Shown piece after piece: positions 53,841 to 62,544 of a DNA stretch of 64,000 nt. The first letter of the stretch is position 1. Each line of letters opens with the position of its first letter. The notes beneath the pieces are model-generated. The model was not told where the DNA came from and ran no database searches. It saw only the letters and a list, made by a program, of their open reading frames with translations. The position numbers were made by a program, and so were the translations under genes. Origin of the DNA: Herbidospora sakaeratensis (lineage in GTDB: Bacteria > Actinomycetota > Actinomycetes > Streptosporangiales > Streptosporangiaceae); contig NZ_BBXC01000009.1 in the NCBI RefSeq assembly GCF_001570525.1, positions 116,363 through 180,362 on the forward strand. Reading direction: 5' to 3'.

Positions 53841-53854
53841 TGGAACAGGTTGCA
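53841..53854. promoter_or_regulatory. KstR-like operator upstream of the flavoprotein gene
   Basis: TGGAACAGGTTGCA fits the KstR consensus TNNAACNNGTTNNA at every fixed position. Two further AACNNGTT cores (AACCTGTT) lie at 53801-53808 and 53814-53821. The site overlaps where the -35 box should be, given TAGCGT at 53864-53869 as -10. Confidence 0.6.
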
Positions 53855-53875
53855 GTTCAGTTGTAGCGTCGGGAC

Positions 53876-54976
53876 ATGCGGACCCGCGCGGCCGACATGT
53901 TCGGCCTTGAGTTCCCGATCTTCGCGTTCAGTCACTGCCGCGACGTGGTCGCCGCGGTCAGCCGGGCCGGGGGCATGGGCGTCCTCGGCGCCCTCTACTT
54001 CACCCCCGACGAGCTGGAGACCGAGCTCGCCTGGATCGACGAGCACGTCGACGGCAAGCCCTACGGCGTCGACGTCGTCATGCCCGCCTCCTACGAGGGC
54101 GCGGAGTTCGCGCCCGAGGAGCTCGTCGGGCGGCTCCAGGGCATGATCCCGGACGGTCACCGGAAGTTCGTCGACGACCTGCTGACCCGCCACGGCGTGG
54201 CCGAGTCGGACGGCGCGGCCGGGCGGGTGCTGCTCGGCTGGACCGACGCCACCGCCCGCCCCCAGGTCGAGGTCGCCCTGCGGCACCCGATAGCGCTGCT
54301 CGCCAACGCCCTCGGGCCGCCCCCCGCCGACGTGGTCGAGATGGCCCACGCCAAGGGCGTGAAGGTCGCCGCGCTGGCGTCCACCCCACGGCACGCGATC
54401 AAACAGGTCGAGGTCGGCGTCGACGTCGTCGTCGCCCAGGGCACCGAGGCCGGCGGGCACACCGGCGAGATCTCCACGATGGTGCTGATCCCGCAGGTCG
54501 TCGACGCGGTCGACGTGCCGGTGCTGGCCGCCGGGGGCATCGGCGACGGGCGGCAGGTCGCCGCCGGGCTCGCTCTCGGGGCCGAGGGGGTCTGGACGGG
54601 CTCGATCTGGCTGACCGTCGAGGAGGCCGACACCCCGGTGGCGGCCCGCGACAAGATCCTCGCGGCCACCTCGCGCGACACGGTCAGGTCGCGGTCGTGG
54701 ACGGGCAAGCCCGCCCGGCTGCTCAAGAACGAGTGGACCGACGCCTGGGAGGCCGCCGACTCGCCCGGCACGCTGCCGATGCCGCTCCAGTTCATGCTGG
54801 TCAGCGACGCGCTGCGGCGCATCGGCCGGTCGGACGCCAAGGAGCTGGCCACCTTCCCGGCCGGTCAGATCATCGGCACGATGAACGACGTCAAACCGGC
54901 CAGGCAGGTGGTCTTCGACCTCGTCGAGGGCTACATCGAGGCCATGGACCGGCTGCGGGCCATCAGTGACCGGTGA
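53876..54976 (+). CDS. Nitronate monooxygenase-family flavoprotein (IpdC-like)
   Basis: 366 residues, a TIM-barrel FMN protein: MFGLEFPIFAFSHCRDVVAAVS, HAKGVKVAALASTPRHA, VVVAQGTEAGGHTGEISTMV, VPVLAAGGIGDGRQVAAGLALGAEGVWTGS. Within this family, mycobacterial IpdC (Rv3553) acts in sterol-ring catabolism; true nitronate oxidation is the generic alternative. TAGCGT six bases before the ATG implies a leaderless transcript controlled by the overlapping KstR-like site. Its end overlaps the convergent crotonase gene by 14 bases. Confidence 0.85.
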   Translation: MRTRAADMFGLEFPIFAFSHCRDVVAAVSRAGGMGVLGALYFTPDELETELAWIDEHVDGKPYGVDVVMPASYEGAEFAPEELVGRLQGMIPDGHRKFVDDLLTRHGVAESDGAAGRVLLGWTDATARPQVEVALRHPIALLANALGPPPADVVEMAHAKGVKVAALASTPRHAIKQVEVGVDVVVAQGTEAGGHTGEISTMVLIPQVVDAVDVPVLAAGGIGDGRQVAAGLALGAEGVWTGSIWLTVEEADTPVAARDKILAATSRDTVRSRSWTGKPARLLKNEWTDAWEAADSPGTLPMPLQFMLVSDALRRIGRSDAKELATFPAGQIIGTMNDVKPARQVVFDLVEGYIEAMDRLRAISDR

Positions 54977-55772
54977 ACCGGGCGGGCCGCTTGTCCCGGA
55001 ACGCACGGGCCCCCTCCTTGGCGTCCTCGCTGCCGATGACGGGCCAGCCGAGGGCGTCGGAGATCTTCAGCGCCTCCTCCTCCGGCACGCCGATCGTGTC
55101 GCGGTAGGCGCGCAGGATCGCCCGCACCGCGAGGGGCCCGCTGGCGGCCACGTCGTCGGCCAGCTCGCGGGCCTTCTCGAGCGCCTGGCCGTCGGGCACG
55201 ACCTGGTTGACCAGGCCCATGCGCTGCGCCTCGTGCGCGCCGACCGGACGGCCGGTGAGCAGCAGGTCCATCGCGAAGGCGTAGGGGATCTGGCGGGCCA
55301 GCCTGATCGCGCTGCCACCCATCGGGAACAGCGCCCGCTTGGCCTCGAACAGGCCCAGCGTCGCGCTCTCGGCGACCACCCGCAGGTCGGTGCCGACCAG
55401 CAGTTCGGTGCCGCCCGCGACGGCGTAGCCCTCGACGGCGCAGATGATCGGCTTGGTCGGCATGGCCTCGCGGAGCAGGCCGCGCCAGTGGTAGTTGGGG
55501 ATCTCGGCGGCCCTGGCGCGCACGCGTTCGTCGTCGCTCGGGCTGGCCATGGCCTTCAGGTCGGCGCCGGCGCAGAACGTGCCGCCCGCGCCGGTCAGGA
55601 TGCCGACCCTGACGTCTTCTTGTTCGGATATGTACGTCCAGGCCTCCGCCAGCCCGACGAGCATGTCGGTGGAGAGGGCGTTGCGCGCCTCCTGGCGGTC
55701 CATGGTCACGATCACGACGTGGCCGTCGCGGTCGACGCGGCAGTGCGGGGTGCTGATCGGCAGGCGTTCCAC
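54963..55772 (-). CDS. Enoyl-CoA hydratase/crotonase family protein
   Basis: 269 residues with the crotonase oxyanion-hole motifs AGGTFCAGADLKAM and KPIICAVEGYAVAGGTELLVGTDLRVVAE. It hydrates enoyl-CoA in beta-oxidation of an unknown acyl chain. GTG 55772 gives the N-terminus MERLPISTPHCRVDRDGHV. It is divergent from the acyl-CoA ligase gene, with the KstR2-like site between them. Confidence 0.88.
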   Translation of the reverse strand: MERLPISTPHCRVDRDGHVVIVTMDRQEARNALSTDMLVGLAEAWTYISEQEDVRVGILTGAGGTFCAGADLKAMASPSDDERVRARAAEIPNYHWRGLLREAMPTKPIICAVEGYAVAGGTELLVGTDLRVVAESATLGLFEAKRALFPMGGSAIRLARQIPYAFAMDLLLTGRPVGAHEAQRMGLVNQVVPDGQALEKARELADDVAASGPLAVRAILRAYRDTIGVPEEEALKISDALGWPVIGSEDAKEGARAFRDKRPARFTGH

Positions 55773-55802
55773 GTACGTACTGTCCGACGCCGACTTCCAG
55801 AG

Positions 55803-55816
55803 ATCAAGCGCTTGGT
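55803..55816. promoter_or_regulatory. KstR2-like operator
   Basis: ATCAAGCGCTTGGT matches the 14-bp KstR2 consensus AnCAAGnnCTTGnT exactly. It lies between the divergent crotonase (start 55772) and acyl-CoA ligase (start 55831) genes, 14 bases before the latter's ATG. Confidence 0.65.
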
Positions 55817-55830
55817 TGGAAGGAGCGCTC

Positions 55831-57363
55831 ATGGGTTCACTCGGATTCTGGCGGCTCGCGCAGGCCGACCCCACCTGGATCGCCGCCGTCGATCCCGACG
55901 GCACCGAGCACACGGCCGGTGACCTGCTGGCCCGCTCGAACCGGCTGGTGCACGGACTGCGCGACCTCGGCCTGCGGCCCGGCGACGGGATCTGCGGGCT
56001 GGTGCCCAACGGGGCCGACGGGCTGGTGCTCTACCTGGCGGCGCTGCAGGCCGGGTGGTACTACACGCCGGTCAACTGGCACCTGACGGGGCCGGAGATC
56101 GCGTACATCGTCGAGGACAGCGAGGCCAGGGCCTACTTCGTGGACGAGCGGTTCGCCGCCGAAGGGGTTCGCGGCCGGGCCGGGCTCGGCCCGGAGCGGT
56201 GCTTCGCGTTCGGGGAGATCGAGGGTTTCTCGCCGATCCCGTCGGGCTCCGCCGAGACGCCGGCCGACCGGACCGCCGGGGCGACGATGCACTACACGTC
56301 CGGCACGACCGGCCGCCCGAAGGGGGTCAGGCGCGGGCTGAGCGGCCTGGACCCCGACGACATGGCCGAGCTGATGACCTCGTTGTTGCGGCTGTTCGGC
56401 ATCACCCCCGGGCAGCCCAACGCCCACCTGGTCACCGCGCCCGCCTACCACACCGCCGTCACCCAGTTCGGCGGCAGCGCGCTGCACATGGGCCACACGC
56501 TCGTGCTGATGGACAAATGGGAGGCCGAGGAGACGCTGCGGCTGTGTGAGCGCTATCGGATCACCAACTCCCACCTGGTCCCGACGCACTTCAAACGGTT
56601 GTTGTCGCTACCGGAGGAGGTCCGGGGCCGCTACGACCTGTCGTCGCTGCGCTGGATGATCCACGCCGCCGCGCCCTGCCCGGTGCCGGTCAAGTCGGCG
56701 ATGCTCGACTGGTGGGGCGACGTCGTCTACGAGTACTACGCCGCCACCGAGGGCGGCGGCACCCTCGCGACCCCGGAGGACTGGAAGAAGCACCCCGGCA
56801 CGGTCGGCAAGGCGTGGCCGATCAGCGAACTGCTCATCGTCGATGACGAGATGAACCCCGTCGGGCAGGGCACCCCCGGGACGATCTACATGAAGATGGG
56901 CGCCGCCGCGTTCGAGTACAAGGGCGACCCCGAGAAGACGCGGGCCAACCGGCTGCGCGACTTCTTCACCGTCGGCGACATCGGCTACCTCGACGGCGAC
57001 GGCTTCCTGTTCCTGTGCGACCGCAAGGCCGACCTGATCATCTCGGGCGGGGCGAACATCTACCCGGCCGAGATCGAGAACGAGCTGCTCGTCCATCCGA
57101 AGGTCGCCGACGTCGCGGTGTTCGGCATCCCCGACGACGACTGGGGCGAGCAGATCAAGGCCGTCGTGGAACCGGCGGAAGGGGTGATCCCCGGCCCCGA
57201 GCTGGCCGCCGAGCTGCTCGACTCGCTGCGGGGGCGGTTGTCGACGATGAAGTGGCCCAAGACCATCGACTTCATCGCCGAGATGCCCCGCGAACCCAAC
57301 GGCAAGCTGCTGAAACGCAAACTCCGCGCGCCTTACTGGGAGGGCCGGGACAGTGCCATCTGA
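55831..57363 (+). CDS. Acyl-CoA ligase (FadD family)
   Basis: 510 residues, ANL superfamily: MHYTSGTTGRPKGVRRG, YEYYAATEGGGT, FFTVGDIGYLDGDGFLFLCDRKADLIISGGANIYPAEIE and terminal PNGKLLKRKLR. All motifs for ATP-dependent CoA activation are intact. GGAAGGAGCGCTC precedes the ATG. It is the first gene of a five-gene operon whose members overlap by a few bases each. The KstR2-like operator suggests a sterol degradation intermediate as substrate. Confidence 0.9.
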   Translation: MGSLGFWRLAQADPTWIAAVDPDGTEHTAGDLLARSNRLVHGLRDLGLRPGDGICGLVPNGADGLVLYLAALQAGWYYTPVNWHLTGPEIAYIVEDSEARAYFVDERFAAEGVRGRAGLGPERCFAFGEIEGFSPIPSGSAETPADRTAGATMHYTSGTTGRPKGVRRGLSGLDPDDMAELMTSLLRLFGITPGQPNAHLVTAPAYHTAVTQFGGSALHMGHTLVLMDKWEAEETLRLCERYRITNSHLVPTHFKRLLSLPEEVRGRYDLSSLRWMIHAAAPCPVPVKSAMLDWWGDVVYEYYAATEGGGTLATPEDWKKHPGTVGKAWPISELLIVDDEMNPVGQGTPGTIYMKMGAAAFEYKGDPEKTRANRLRDFFTVGDIGYLDGDGFLFLCDRKADLIISGGANIYPAEIENELLVHPKVADVAVFGIPDDDWGEQIKAVVEPAEGVIPGPELAAELLDSLRGRLSTMKWPKTIDFIAEMPREPNGKLLKRKLRAPYWEGRDSAI

Positions 57364-58201
57364 ACCCAACCACGTATTGGAGTTCCCGGGCGGCTACACC
57401 CGGTCGACCGGGCCGGTCATCGGCCGGTTCCTCACCGAACTGCGCGCCGGCCGGATCGTCGGGGTGCGCACGGCGGCCCGCACGGTGCTGGTGCCGCCCC
57501 TGGAGTACGACCCGGCGACCGGCGAGCCGACCCTTCCGGACTTCGTCGAGGTCGGGCCCGCCGGGACCGTGCACGAGTGGACCTGGGTCGAGGAACCGCG
57601 CAAGAACCACCCGCTCGACCGGCCGTTCGCCTGGGCGCTCATCCGGCTCGACGGCGCGGACACCTCGCTGGTCCACGCGGTCGACGCCCCGGTGAAGGCG
57701 ATGCGGACCGGGTTGCGGGTCTGGCCGCGCTGGCGGCCCGACCGCGTCGGCTCGATCACCGACCTCGAGTGCTTCGTGCCCGAGGTGACCACCATCGTGG
57801 CGAACGTGCGCACCGAGTACACGGTGACCCCGGGCGCGGCCCTGGCCCGCTACCTCGACGCGCTGCGCCGGGACGTCTTCCTCGCGGGCCGCTGCCCGGC
57901 GTGCGAGAGCGTCTACGTGCCCTACCGGCTCTCCTGCCCCCAGTGCGGGTCGGTCATCGAGGAGGAGCTGGAGGTCGGGCCGTCGGGCACGGTCACCACG
58001 TTCGCGATCAACAACCTGCCCGACCCGCGCGCGCCGCAGGTGCCGTTCGTGTCGGCGTACATCCTGCTCGACGGGGCCGACACCCCGATCATCGCGCTGC
58101 TGTCGGAAATCCCGGCCGCCCAGGTCGCCGAGGGGATGCGGGTGCGGGCCGTGTTCGAGGGCGGGACCGTGAAGTGGTTCGCGCCGGAACGGGAGGCGTG
58201 A
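57353..58201 (+). CDS. Tandem DUF35 (OB-fold/zinc-ribbon) protein, Rv3521-like
   Basis: 282 residues with two OB-fold units. The first (GRFLTELRAGRIVGVRTAAR, about 18-125) lacks zinc cysteines. The second (ALARYLDALRRDVFLAGRCP, then CESVYVPYRLSCPQC; about 160-282) has the four-Cys ribbon. DUF35 proteins partner with thiolase-like enzymes; ChsH2/Ltp2 is the best known pair. The GTG overlaps the ligase gene by 11 bases, and the stop overlaps the next ATG. Confidence 0.85.
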   Translation: MPSEPNHVLEFPGGYTRSTGPVIGRFLTELRAGRIVGVRTAARTVLVPPLEYDPATGEPTLPDFVEVGPAGTVHEWTWVEEPRKNHPLDRPFAWALIRLDGADTSLVHAVDAPVKAMRTGLRVWPRWRPDRVGSITDLECFVPEVTTIVANVRTEYTVTPGAALARYLDALRRDVFLAGRCPACESVYVPYRLSCPQCGSVIEEELEVGPSGTVTTFAINNLPDPRAPQVPFVSAYILLDGADTPIIALLSEIPAAQVAEGMRVRAVFEGGTVKWFAPEREA

Positions 58202-59178
58202 TGAGACCGGTCGCCGTCGCGGCGTTCGCGCAGACCACGCACACCGGCCACGACTCCGGGCTGTCGGAGCCAGAGCTGATCCTCCCGGTCATCCGGGCGG
58301 TACGCGAACAGTCGGGCCTCACCGAGTTCGGCTTCACCTGCTCGGGCAGCTGCGACTACCTGGCCGGTGCGCCGTTCTCGTTCGTGTCGGCCCTCGACGC
58401 TCTCGGCGCGTGGCCGCCCATCCAGGAGAGCCACGTCGAGATGGACGCCGCCTTCGCCCTCTACGAGGCGTGGGTGCGATTACAACACGGCGACGTCGAC
58501 TCGGCCCTGGTCTACGGCTTCGGCAAGTCGTCGATGGGCGACCTGCGCGAGATCATGACCCTCCAGCTCGACCCCTACTACCTGGCCCCGCTGGGCCTCG
58601 ACCAGCTCTCCTACGCGGGCCTGCAGCGGAGCGCGGTGCGCGGAGACTTCCCGGCCATCGCGCGGCGCAGCTGGGAGTCCGCTCAGACCAACCCCTACGC
58701 GCTCAAGCTTCCCGAACCCGTGGAAACGGCCCCGATCACGGACGGAGCGGCGGCGATCGTGCTGGTCGCGGGTGATCTCCTCCAGGAACGCACGAACCTC
58801 GCGCACATCACGGGCATCGCGCATCGCATAGATCCCCACTATCCGGGCATGAGGGACCTCACCCGGTCGGCCTCCGCCGCCGCTGCCGCAACGGCGGCGG
58901 GGGTCGGCAAGGGCCCTGTCGACGTCGCCGAACTGCACGTCCAGTTCGCCCACGAGGAGATCGTGCTCGCCGAGGCGCTCGGCCTCCCGGCCGGGACCCT
59001 GATCAACCCCTCCGGCGGGCCGCTGGCCGCCAACCCCGTGATGGCGACCGGCCTGATCCGGATCGGCGAGGCCGCGAGCCGGGTCATGGACGGCACCGCC
59101 GCCCGCGCCGTCGCCCACGCCACCAGCGGGCCCTGCCTCCAGCACAACCTCGTCGCCGTCCTGTCCCGGGAGTCGTGA
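58201..59178 (+). CDS. Lipid-transfer/thiolase-like protein, Ltp4-like
   Basis: 325 residues of the SCP-x thiolase-like fold: TCSGSCDYLAGAPFSFV, ESHVEMDAAFALYEAWVRL, GFGKSS and a C-terminal ALGLPAGTLINPSGGPLAANPVMATGLIR that provides the HxxxxNxxGG-like and CHG-like regions in altered form. Mycobacterial and Rhodococcus Ltp3/Ltp4 act as aldol-lyases in sterol side-chain removal. Start and stop overlap both neighbours, implying a stable complex. Confidence 0.82.
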   Translation: MRPVAVAAFAQTTHTGHDSGLSEPELILPVIRAVREQSGLTEFGFTCSGSCDYLAGAPFSFVSALDALGAWPPIQESHVEMDAAFALYEAWVRLQHGDVDSALVYGFGKSSMGDLREIMTLQLDPYYLAPLGLDQLSYAGLQRSAVRGDFPAIARRSWESAQTNPYALKLPEPVETAPITDGAAAIVLVAGDLLQERTNLAHITGIAHRIDPHYPGMRDLTRSASAAAAATAAGVGKGPVDVAELHVQFAHEEIVLAEALGLPAGTLINPSGGPLAANPVMATGLIRIGEAASRVMDGTAARAVAHATSGPCLQHNLVAVLSRES

Positions 59179-60326
59179 TGGGCAATCGTTGCGCGGTCAT
59201 CGGGGTCGGCCAGACCCACTACACGACCCGGCGCCGGGACGTCTCCATGGCGGGCCTGGTCAGGGAGGCGGCGCTGCGCGCCCTGGAGGACGCCGGGCTC
59301 ACCTTCGCCGACATCGACGCGGTGGTCGTCGGCAAGGCCCCCGACCTCTTCGAGGGGGTCATGATGCCGGAGGCGTATCTCGCCGACGCGCTCGGCGCGG
59401 CCGGGAAGCCCATGATGCGGGTGCACACCGCCGGGAGCGTCGGCGGCTCCACGGCGCTCGTCGGGGCCTCGCTCGTGCAGGGCGGCGTGCACGACCGGGT
59501 GCTGGTGGTGGCGTACGAGAAACAGAGCGAGTCGAACGCCACGTGGGCGCTGACCACCCATCTGCCGTTCACGTCGTCGCTGGTCGTGGGGGCGGGCGGC
59601 TACTTCGCCCCGCACATCCGCGAGTACATGCGGCGGTCGGGCGCGCCCGACCACATCGGCACGCTGGTCGCGGTCAAGGACCGGCTGAACGCGCTGAAGA
59701 ACCCCTACGCGCACCTGAGGATCCCCGGCATCGACCGGGCCATGGTCGAGTCGACGCCCATGTTGTGGGAGCCGATCCGCTACCTGGAGACCTGCCCGTC
59801 GTCCGACGGCGCGTGCGCGGTCGTGTTGTCGTCGGAGCGGGCGGTGACCGGGACCCCGGCGTGGGTGCACGGCGGCGCGATGCGCTCCGAGCCGATCTTC
59901 CGCGCCGGGCGCGACACCGTCAGCCCGCAGGCCGGCATCGACTGCGCCGCCGACGTGTACCGCCAGGCCGGCGTGACCGACCCCCGCCGCGACCTCGACG
60001 TGGCCGAGGTCTACGTGCCGTTCAGCTGGTACGAGCCCATGTGGCTGGAGAACCTCGGCTTCTGCGGCGTGAACGAGGGCTGGAAGCTCACCGAGGCGGG
60101 GGCCACCGCCCTCGACGGCGACATCCCGTGGAACGCCTCCGGCGGGGTGTTGTCGAGCAACCCGATCGGCGCCTCGGGGCTCATCCGGTTCGCCGAGGCC
60201 GCGCTCCAGGTCCGGGGCATGGCGGGCGACCACCAGGTCGAGGGGGCCAGGAAGGCCCTCGGGCACGCGTACGGCGGAGGCGCGCAGTTCTTCGCCATGT
60301 GGATCGTCGGAGCGGAGAAGCCATGA
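59178..60326 (+). CDS. Lipid-transfer/thiolase-like protein, Ltp3-like
   Basis: 382 residues: CAVIGVGQTHYTTRRRDVSMAG, RVHTAGSVGGSTALVGASLVQGG, DVAEVYVPFSWYEPMWLENLGF and NASGGVLSSNPIGASGLIRFAEAALQVRG. The nucleophilic thiolase Cys is replaced in HTAGSVGGS, as in lipid-transfer aldolases. The ATG overlaps the upstream stop, and the next gene's ATG overlaps this stop (ATGA). Confidence 0.85.
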   Translation: MGNRCAVIGVGQTHYTTRRRDVSMAGLVREAALRALEDAGLTFADIDAVVVGKAPDLFEGVMMPEAYLADALGAAGKPMMRVHTAGSVGGSTALVGASLVQGGVHDRVLVVAYEKQSESNATWALTTHLPFTSSLVVGAGGYFAPHIREYMRRSGAPDHIGTLVAVKDRLNALKNPYAHLRIPGIDRAMVESTPMLWEPIRYLETCPSSDGACAVVLSSERAVTGTPAWVHGGAMRSEPIFRAGRDTVSPQAGIDCAADVYRQAGVTDPRRDLDVAEVYVPFSWYEPMWLENLGFCGVNEGWKLTEAGATALDGDIPWNASGGVLSSNPIGASGLIRFAEAALQVRGMAGDHQVEGARKALGHAYGGGAQFFAMWIVGAEKP

Positions 60327-61882
60327 GCCCGATGCACTTCCACCACGCCGACCTCTTCGAGGGCCTGGCCGACGCCATCGGCGACCGCACGGCCGTGGTC
60401 TGCGGCGACGACCGCGCCACCTACGCCGAACTCGACGCCGCCGCCAACCGGCTGGCCCACCACCTCGCCGGGCCCGTCGCCCCCGGTCAGCACGTCGGCG
60501 TCCACCTCTACAACGGGCTCGAATACGTGATCGCGCTGCTGGCGATCCTGAAGATCCGCGCGGTGCCGGTGAACGTCAACTACCGCTACGTGGCGGCCGA
60601 ACTGCGCTACCTGTACGACGACTCCGACATCGTCGCCCTGGTCTATTCGGCCGAGTTCGACGACCGGGTCGCCGCCGCGCGCACCGACCGGATGCGGCAC
60701 CTGGTCGCGGTCGGCGACTCGGCCATCGCCGACGCGGTGCCGTGGAGCCGGGCGGTCGAGGGCTCCGCCGACCGCGACTTCGGCCCCCGCGACGGGCAGG
60801 ACGTCTACATCATCTACACCGGCGGGACGACGGGCCTGCCCAAGGGCGTGTTGTGGACGCACGAGGACCTGTTCATGGCCTTCGGCGGCGGCAACCCCTA
60901 CGGCCCGCCGCACACCACGCCCGAAGGGGTGGTCGAGCAGGCCCGCGCCGCCGGGCCGCTCACCATGATGGCGGCGGCCCCGCTGATGCACGGCGCGGCC
61001 CAGATGGGCACCTTCATCGCGTTCTGGATGGGCGCGACGATGGTCTACGTGCCGCGCTTCGAGGCCGACGCGGTGCTGCGCGCCATCGGGCGCGAGAAGG
61101 TGGTGTCGATCACCATCACCGGCGACGCCATGGCGGTCCCGCTGGCCGACGCGCTGGAGACCGGCGACTACGACCTGTCGTCGTTGTTCGTGCTCAGCTC
61201 GACCGGCGCGATCCTGACCGGGGCCGTCCGCGACCGCCTGCAGGCGCTGCTCCCGAACGTCATGATCATGGACAGTTTCGGCTCGACCGAGTCGGGCTAC
61301 ACCGCCTCGGCGGTCGCCGGGTCGTCGCCGGAGTCGGGCCTGAAATACCAGCCCAACCCGAACGCGACGATGGCCGTGCTCGACGGCGCGCTGCGCCCCG
61401 TCGCCCCCGGCGAGATGGGCGTGGTGGCCAAGACCGGGCGCATCGCGCACGGCTACTACAAGGACCCGGCGAAGACCGCCGAGACCTTCGTGACCGACGC
61501 CGACGGCGTGAAGTGGCTGCTCACCGGCGACCTCGCCCGCGTGGAGGAGGACGGCACGATCCGCGTATACGGCCGCGGCTCGCAGTGCATCAACACCGGC
61601 GGCGAGAAGGTCTTCCCCGAAGAGGTCGAGGCCGTGCTGAAGGGCCACCCCGGCGTCTTCGACGCGGTGGTGACCGGCCTGCCCGACGACCGCTGGGGCC
61701 ACCGCGTCGCCGCCGTCGTCGAACCCCGCACCAAGGACCTCACGGAGGCCGACCTCGACGCCCACTGCCGCGAACGCCTGTCGGGCTACAAGGTGCCCCG
61801 TCAGTACGCGTTCGTCGGCGAACTGGTGCGCTCGCCGTCGGGCAAGGCCGACTACCGCTGGGCCCGCGAACAGTTCGGCTGA
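60323..61882 (+). CDS. Acyl-CoA synthetase, FadD19-like
   Basis: 519 residues: YIIYTGGTTGLPKGVLWTHEDLF, MAAAPLMHGAAQMGTF, DSFGSTESGYTAS, WLLTGDLARVEEDGTIRVYGRGSQCINTGGEKVFPEEVE and SPSGKADYRWAREQF. The RGSQCINTGGEKVFPEEVE block is characteristic of mycobacterial FadD19, which activates the C26 acids of sterols with branched side chains. Last gene of the operon. Confidence 0.88.
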   Translation: MSPMHFHHADLFEGLADAIGDRTAVVCGDDRATYAELDAAANRLAHHLAGPVAPGQHVGVHLYNGLEYVIALLAILKIRAVPVNVNYRYVAAELRYLYDDSDIVALVYSAEFDDRVAAARTDRMRHLVAVGDSAIADAVPWSRAVEGSADRDFGPRDGQDVYIIYTGGTTGLPKGVLWTHEDLFMAFGGGNPYGPPHTTPEGVVEQARAAGPLTMMAAAPLMHGAAQMGTFIAFWMGATMVYVPRFEADAVLRAIGREKVVSITITGDAMAVPLADALETGDYDLSSLFVLSSTGAILTGAVRDRLQALLPNVMIMDSFGSTESGYTASAVAGSSPESGLKYQPNPNATMAVLDGALRPVAPGEMGVVAKTGRIAHGYYKDPAKTAETFVTDADGVKWLLTGDLARVEEDGTIRVYGRGSQCINTGGEKVFPEEVEAVLKGHPGVFDAVVTGLPDDRWGHRVAAVVEPRTKDLTEADLDAHCRERLSGYKVPRQYAFVGELVRSPSGKADYRWAREQFG

Positions 61883-61913
61883 GCGGCCGGCCGATGGTTC
61901 ATCTGGCGGCCGC
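61883..61913. terminator. Possible bidirectional terminator
   Basis: GCGGCCG (61883-61889) pairs with CGGCCGC (61907-61913) in the short gap between the convergent FadD19-like and reductase genes. There is no T-run, so this is only suggestive. Confidence 0.35.
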
Positions 61914-61924
61914 CGAGTCTGAGG

Positions 61925-62509
61925 TCAGCGTTTGATGTCGTAGGTCAGGTGGGTCGCCAGCGGTGAGTGCCGACAGTCGACCAGGGTGAGGTCGGCCTGG
62001 ATGGTGCCGTCGAACAGGGCGGTGCCGCCGCCGAGGACGACGGGGGCGATGGTGATCGCGAGCCGGTCGACCACGCCCATGCGGAGATACTGCCGGATGA
62101 CGTCGGGACCGCCGCCGATCGCGATCGGGCGCTCGCCCGCCGTCTCCCGGGCCCGCTTCAGCGCCTCTTCCGCGCCGGTGACGTAGGTGAAGCCGCTCGG
62201 CAGGTCGTCGGTGATCCGGTTGGTGAGCACGAAGAGCGGGCTGCCGAACGGGTTCTCGCCGCCCCACTGACCGCCCGCGTCGAACATGCCCCGGCCGACG
62301 ATGGTCGCGCCCGCCTCGCTCATCTCGGCGATGACCTGGGCGTCGACCGGATGCAGGTCGCTGCCGGACGACGGGTTCTCGTAGGTCCACGGCCCGCCGA
62401 ACACCCAGTAGTGGAGGCGTTCGCCGCCGTCGCCGAGACCGCGCCCGGGGGCCCAGTTCGGGCCGGCCACGAAACCGTCGAGGGAGGTGGTGATGCCCGC
62501 GTGAATCAT
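61925..62509 (-). CDS. Dihydrofolate reductase-like (RibD C-terminal) protein
   Basis: 194 residues: MIHAGITTSLDGFVAGPN, GATIVGRGMFDAGGQW, RPIAIGGGPDVIRQYLRMGVVDRLAITIAPVVLGGGTALF. The fold binds NADPH; members are often annotated deaminase-reductases of unknown substrate. The ATG at 62509 gives the usual start. Confidence 0.88.
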   Translation of the reverse strand: MIHAGITTSLDGFVAGPNWAPGRGLGDGGERLHYWVFGGPWTYENPSSGSDLHPVDAQVIAEMSEAGATIVGRGMFDAGGQWGGENPFGSPLFVLTNRITDDLPSGFTYVTGAEEALKRARETAGERPIAIGGGPDVIRQYLRMGVVDRLAITIAPVVLGGGTALFDGTIQADLTLVDCRHSPLATHLTYDIKR

Positions 62510-62544
62510 GCCGTCATCGTGCCCGAGGGCACCGACAGAAACGG

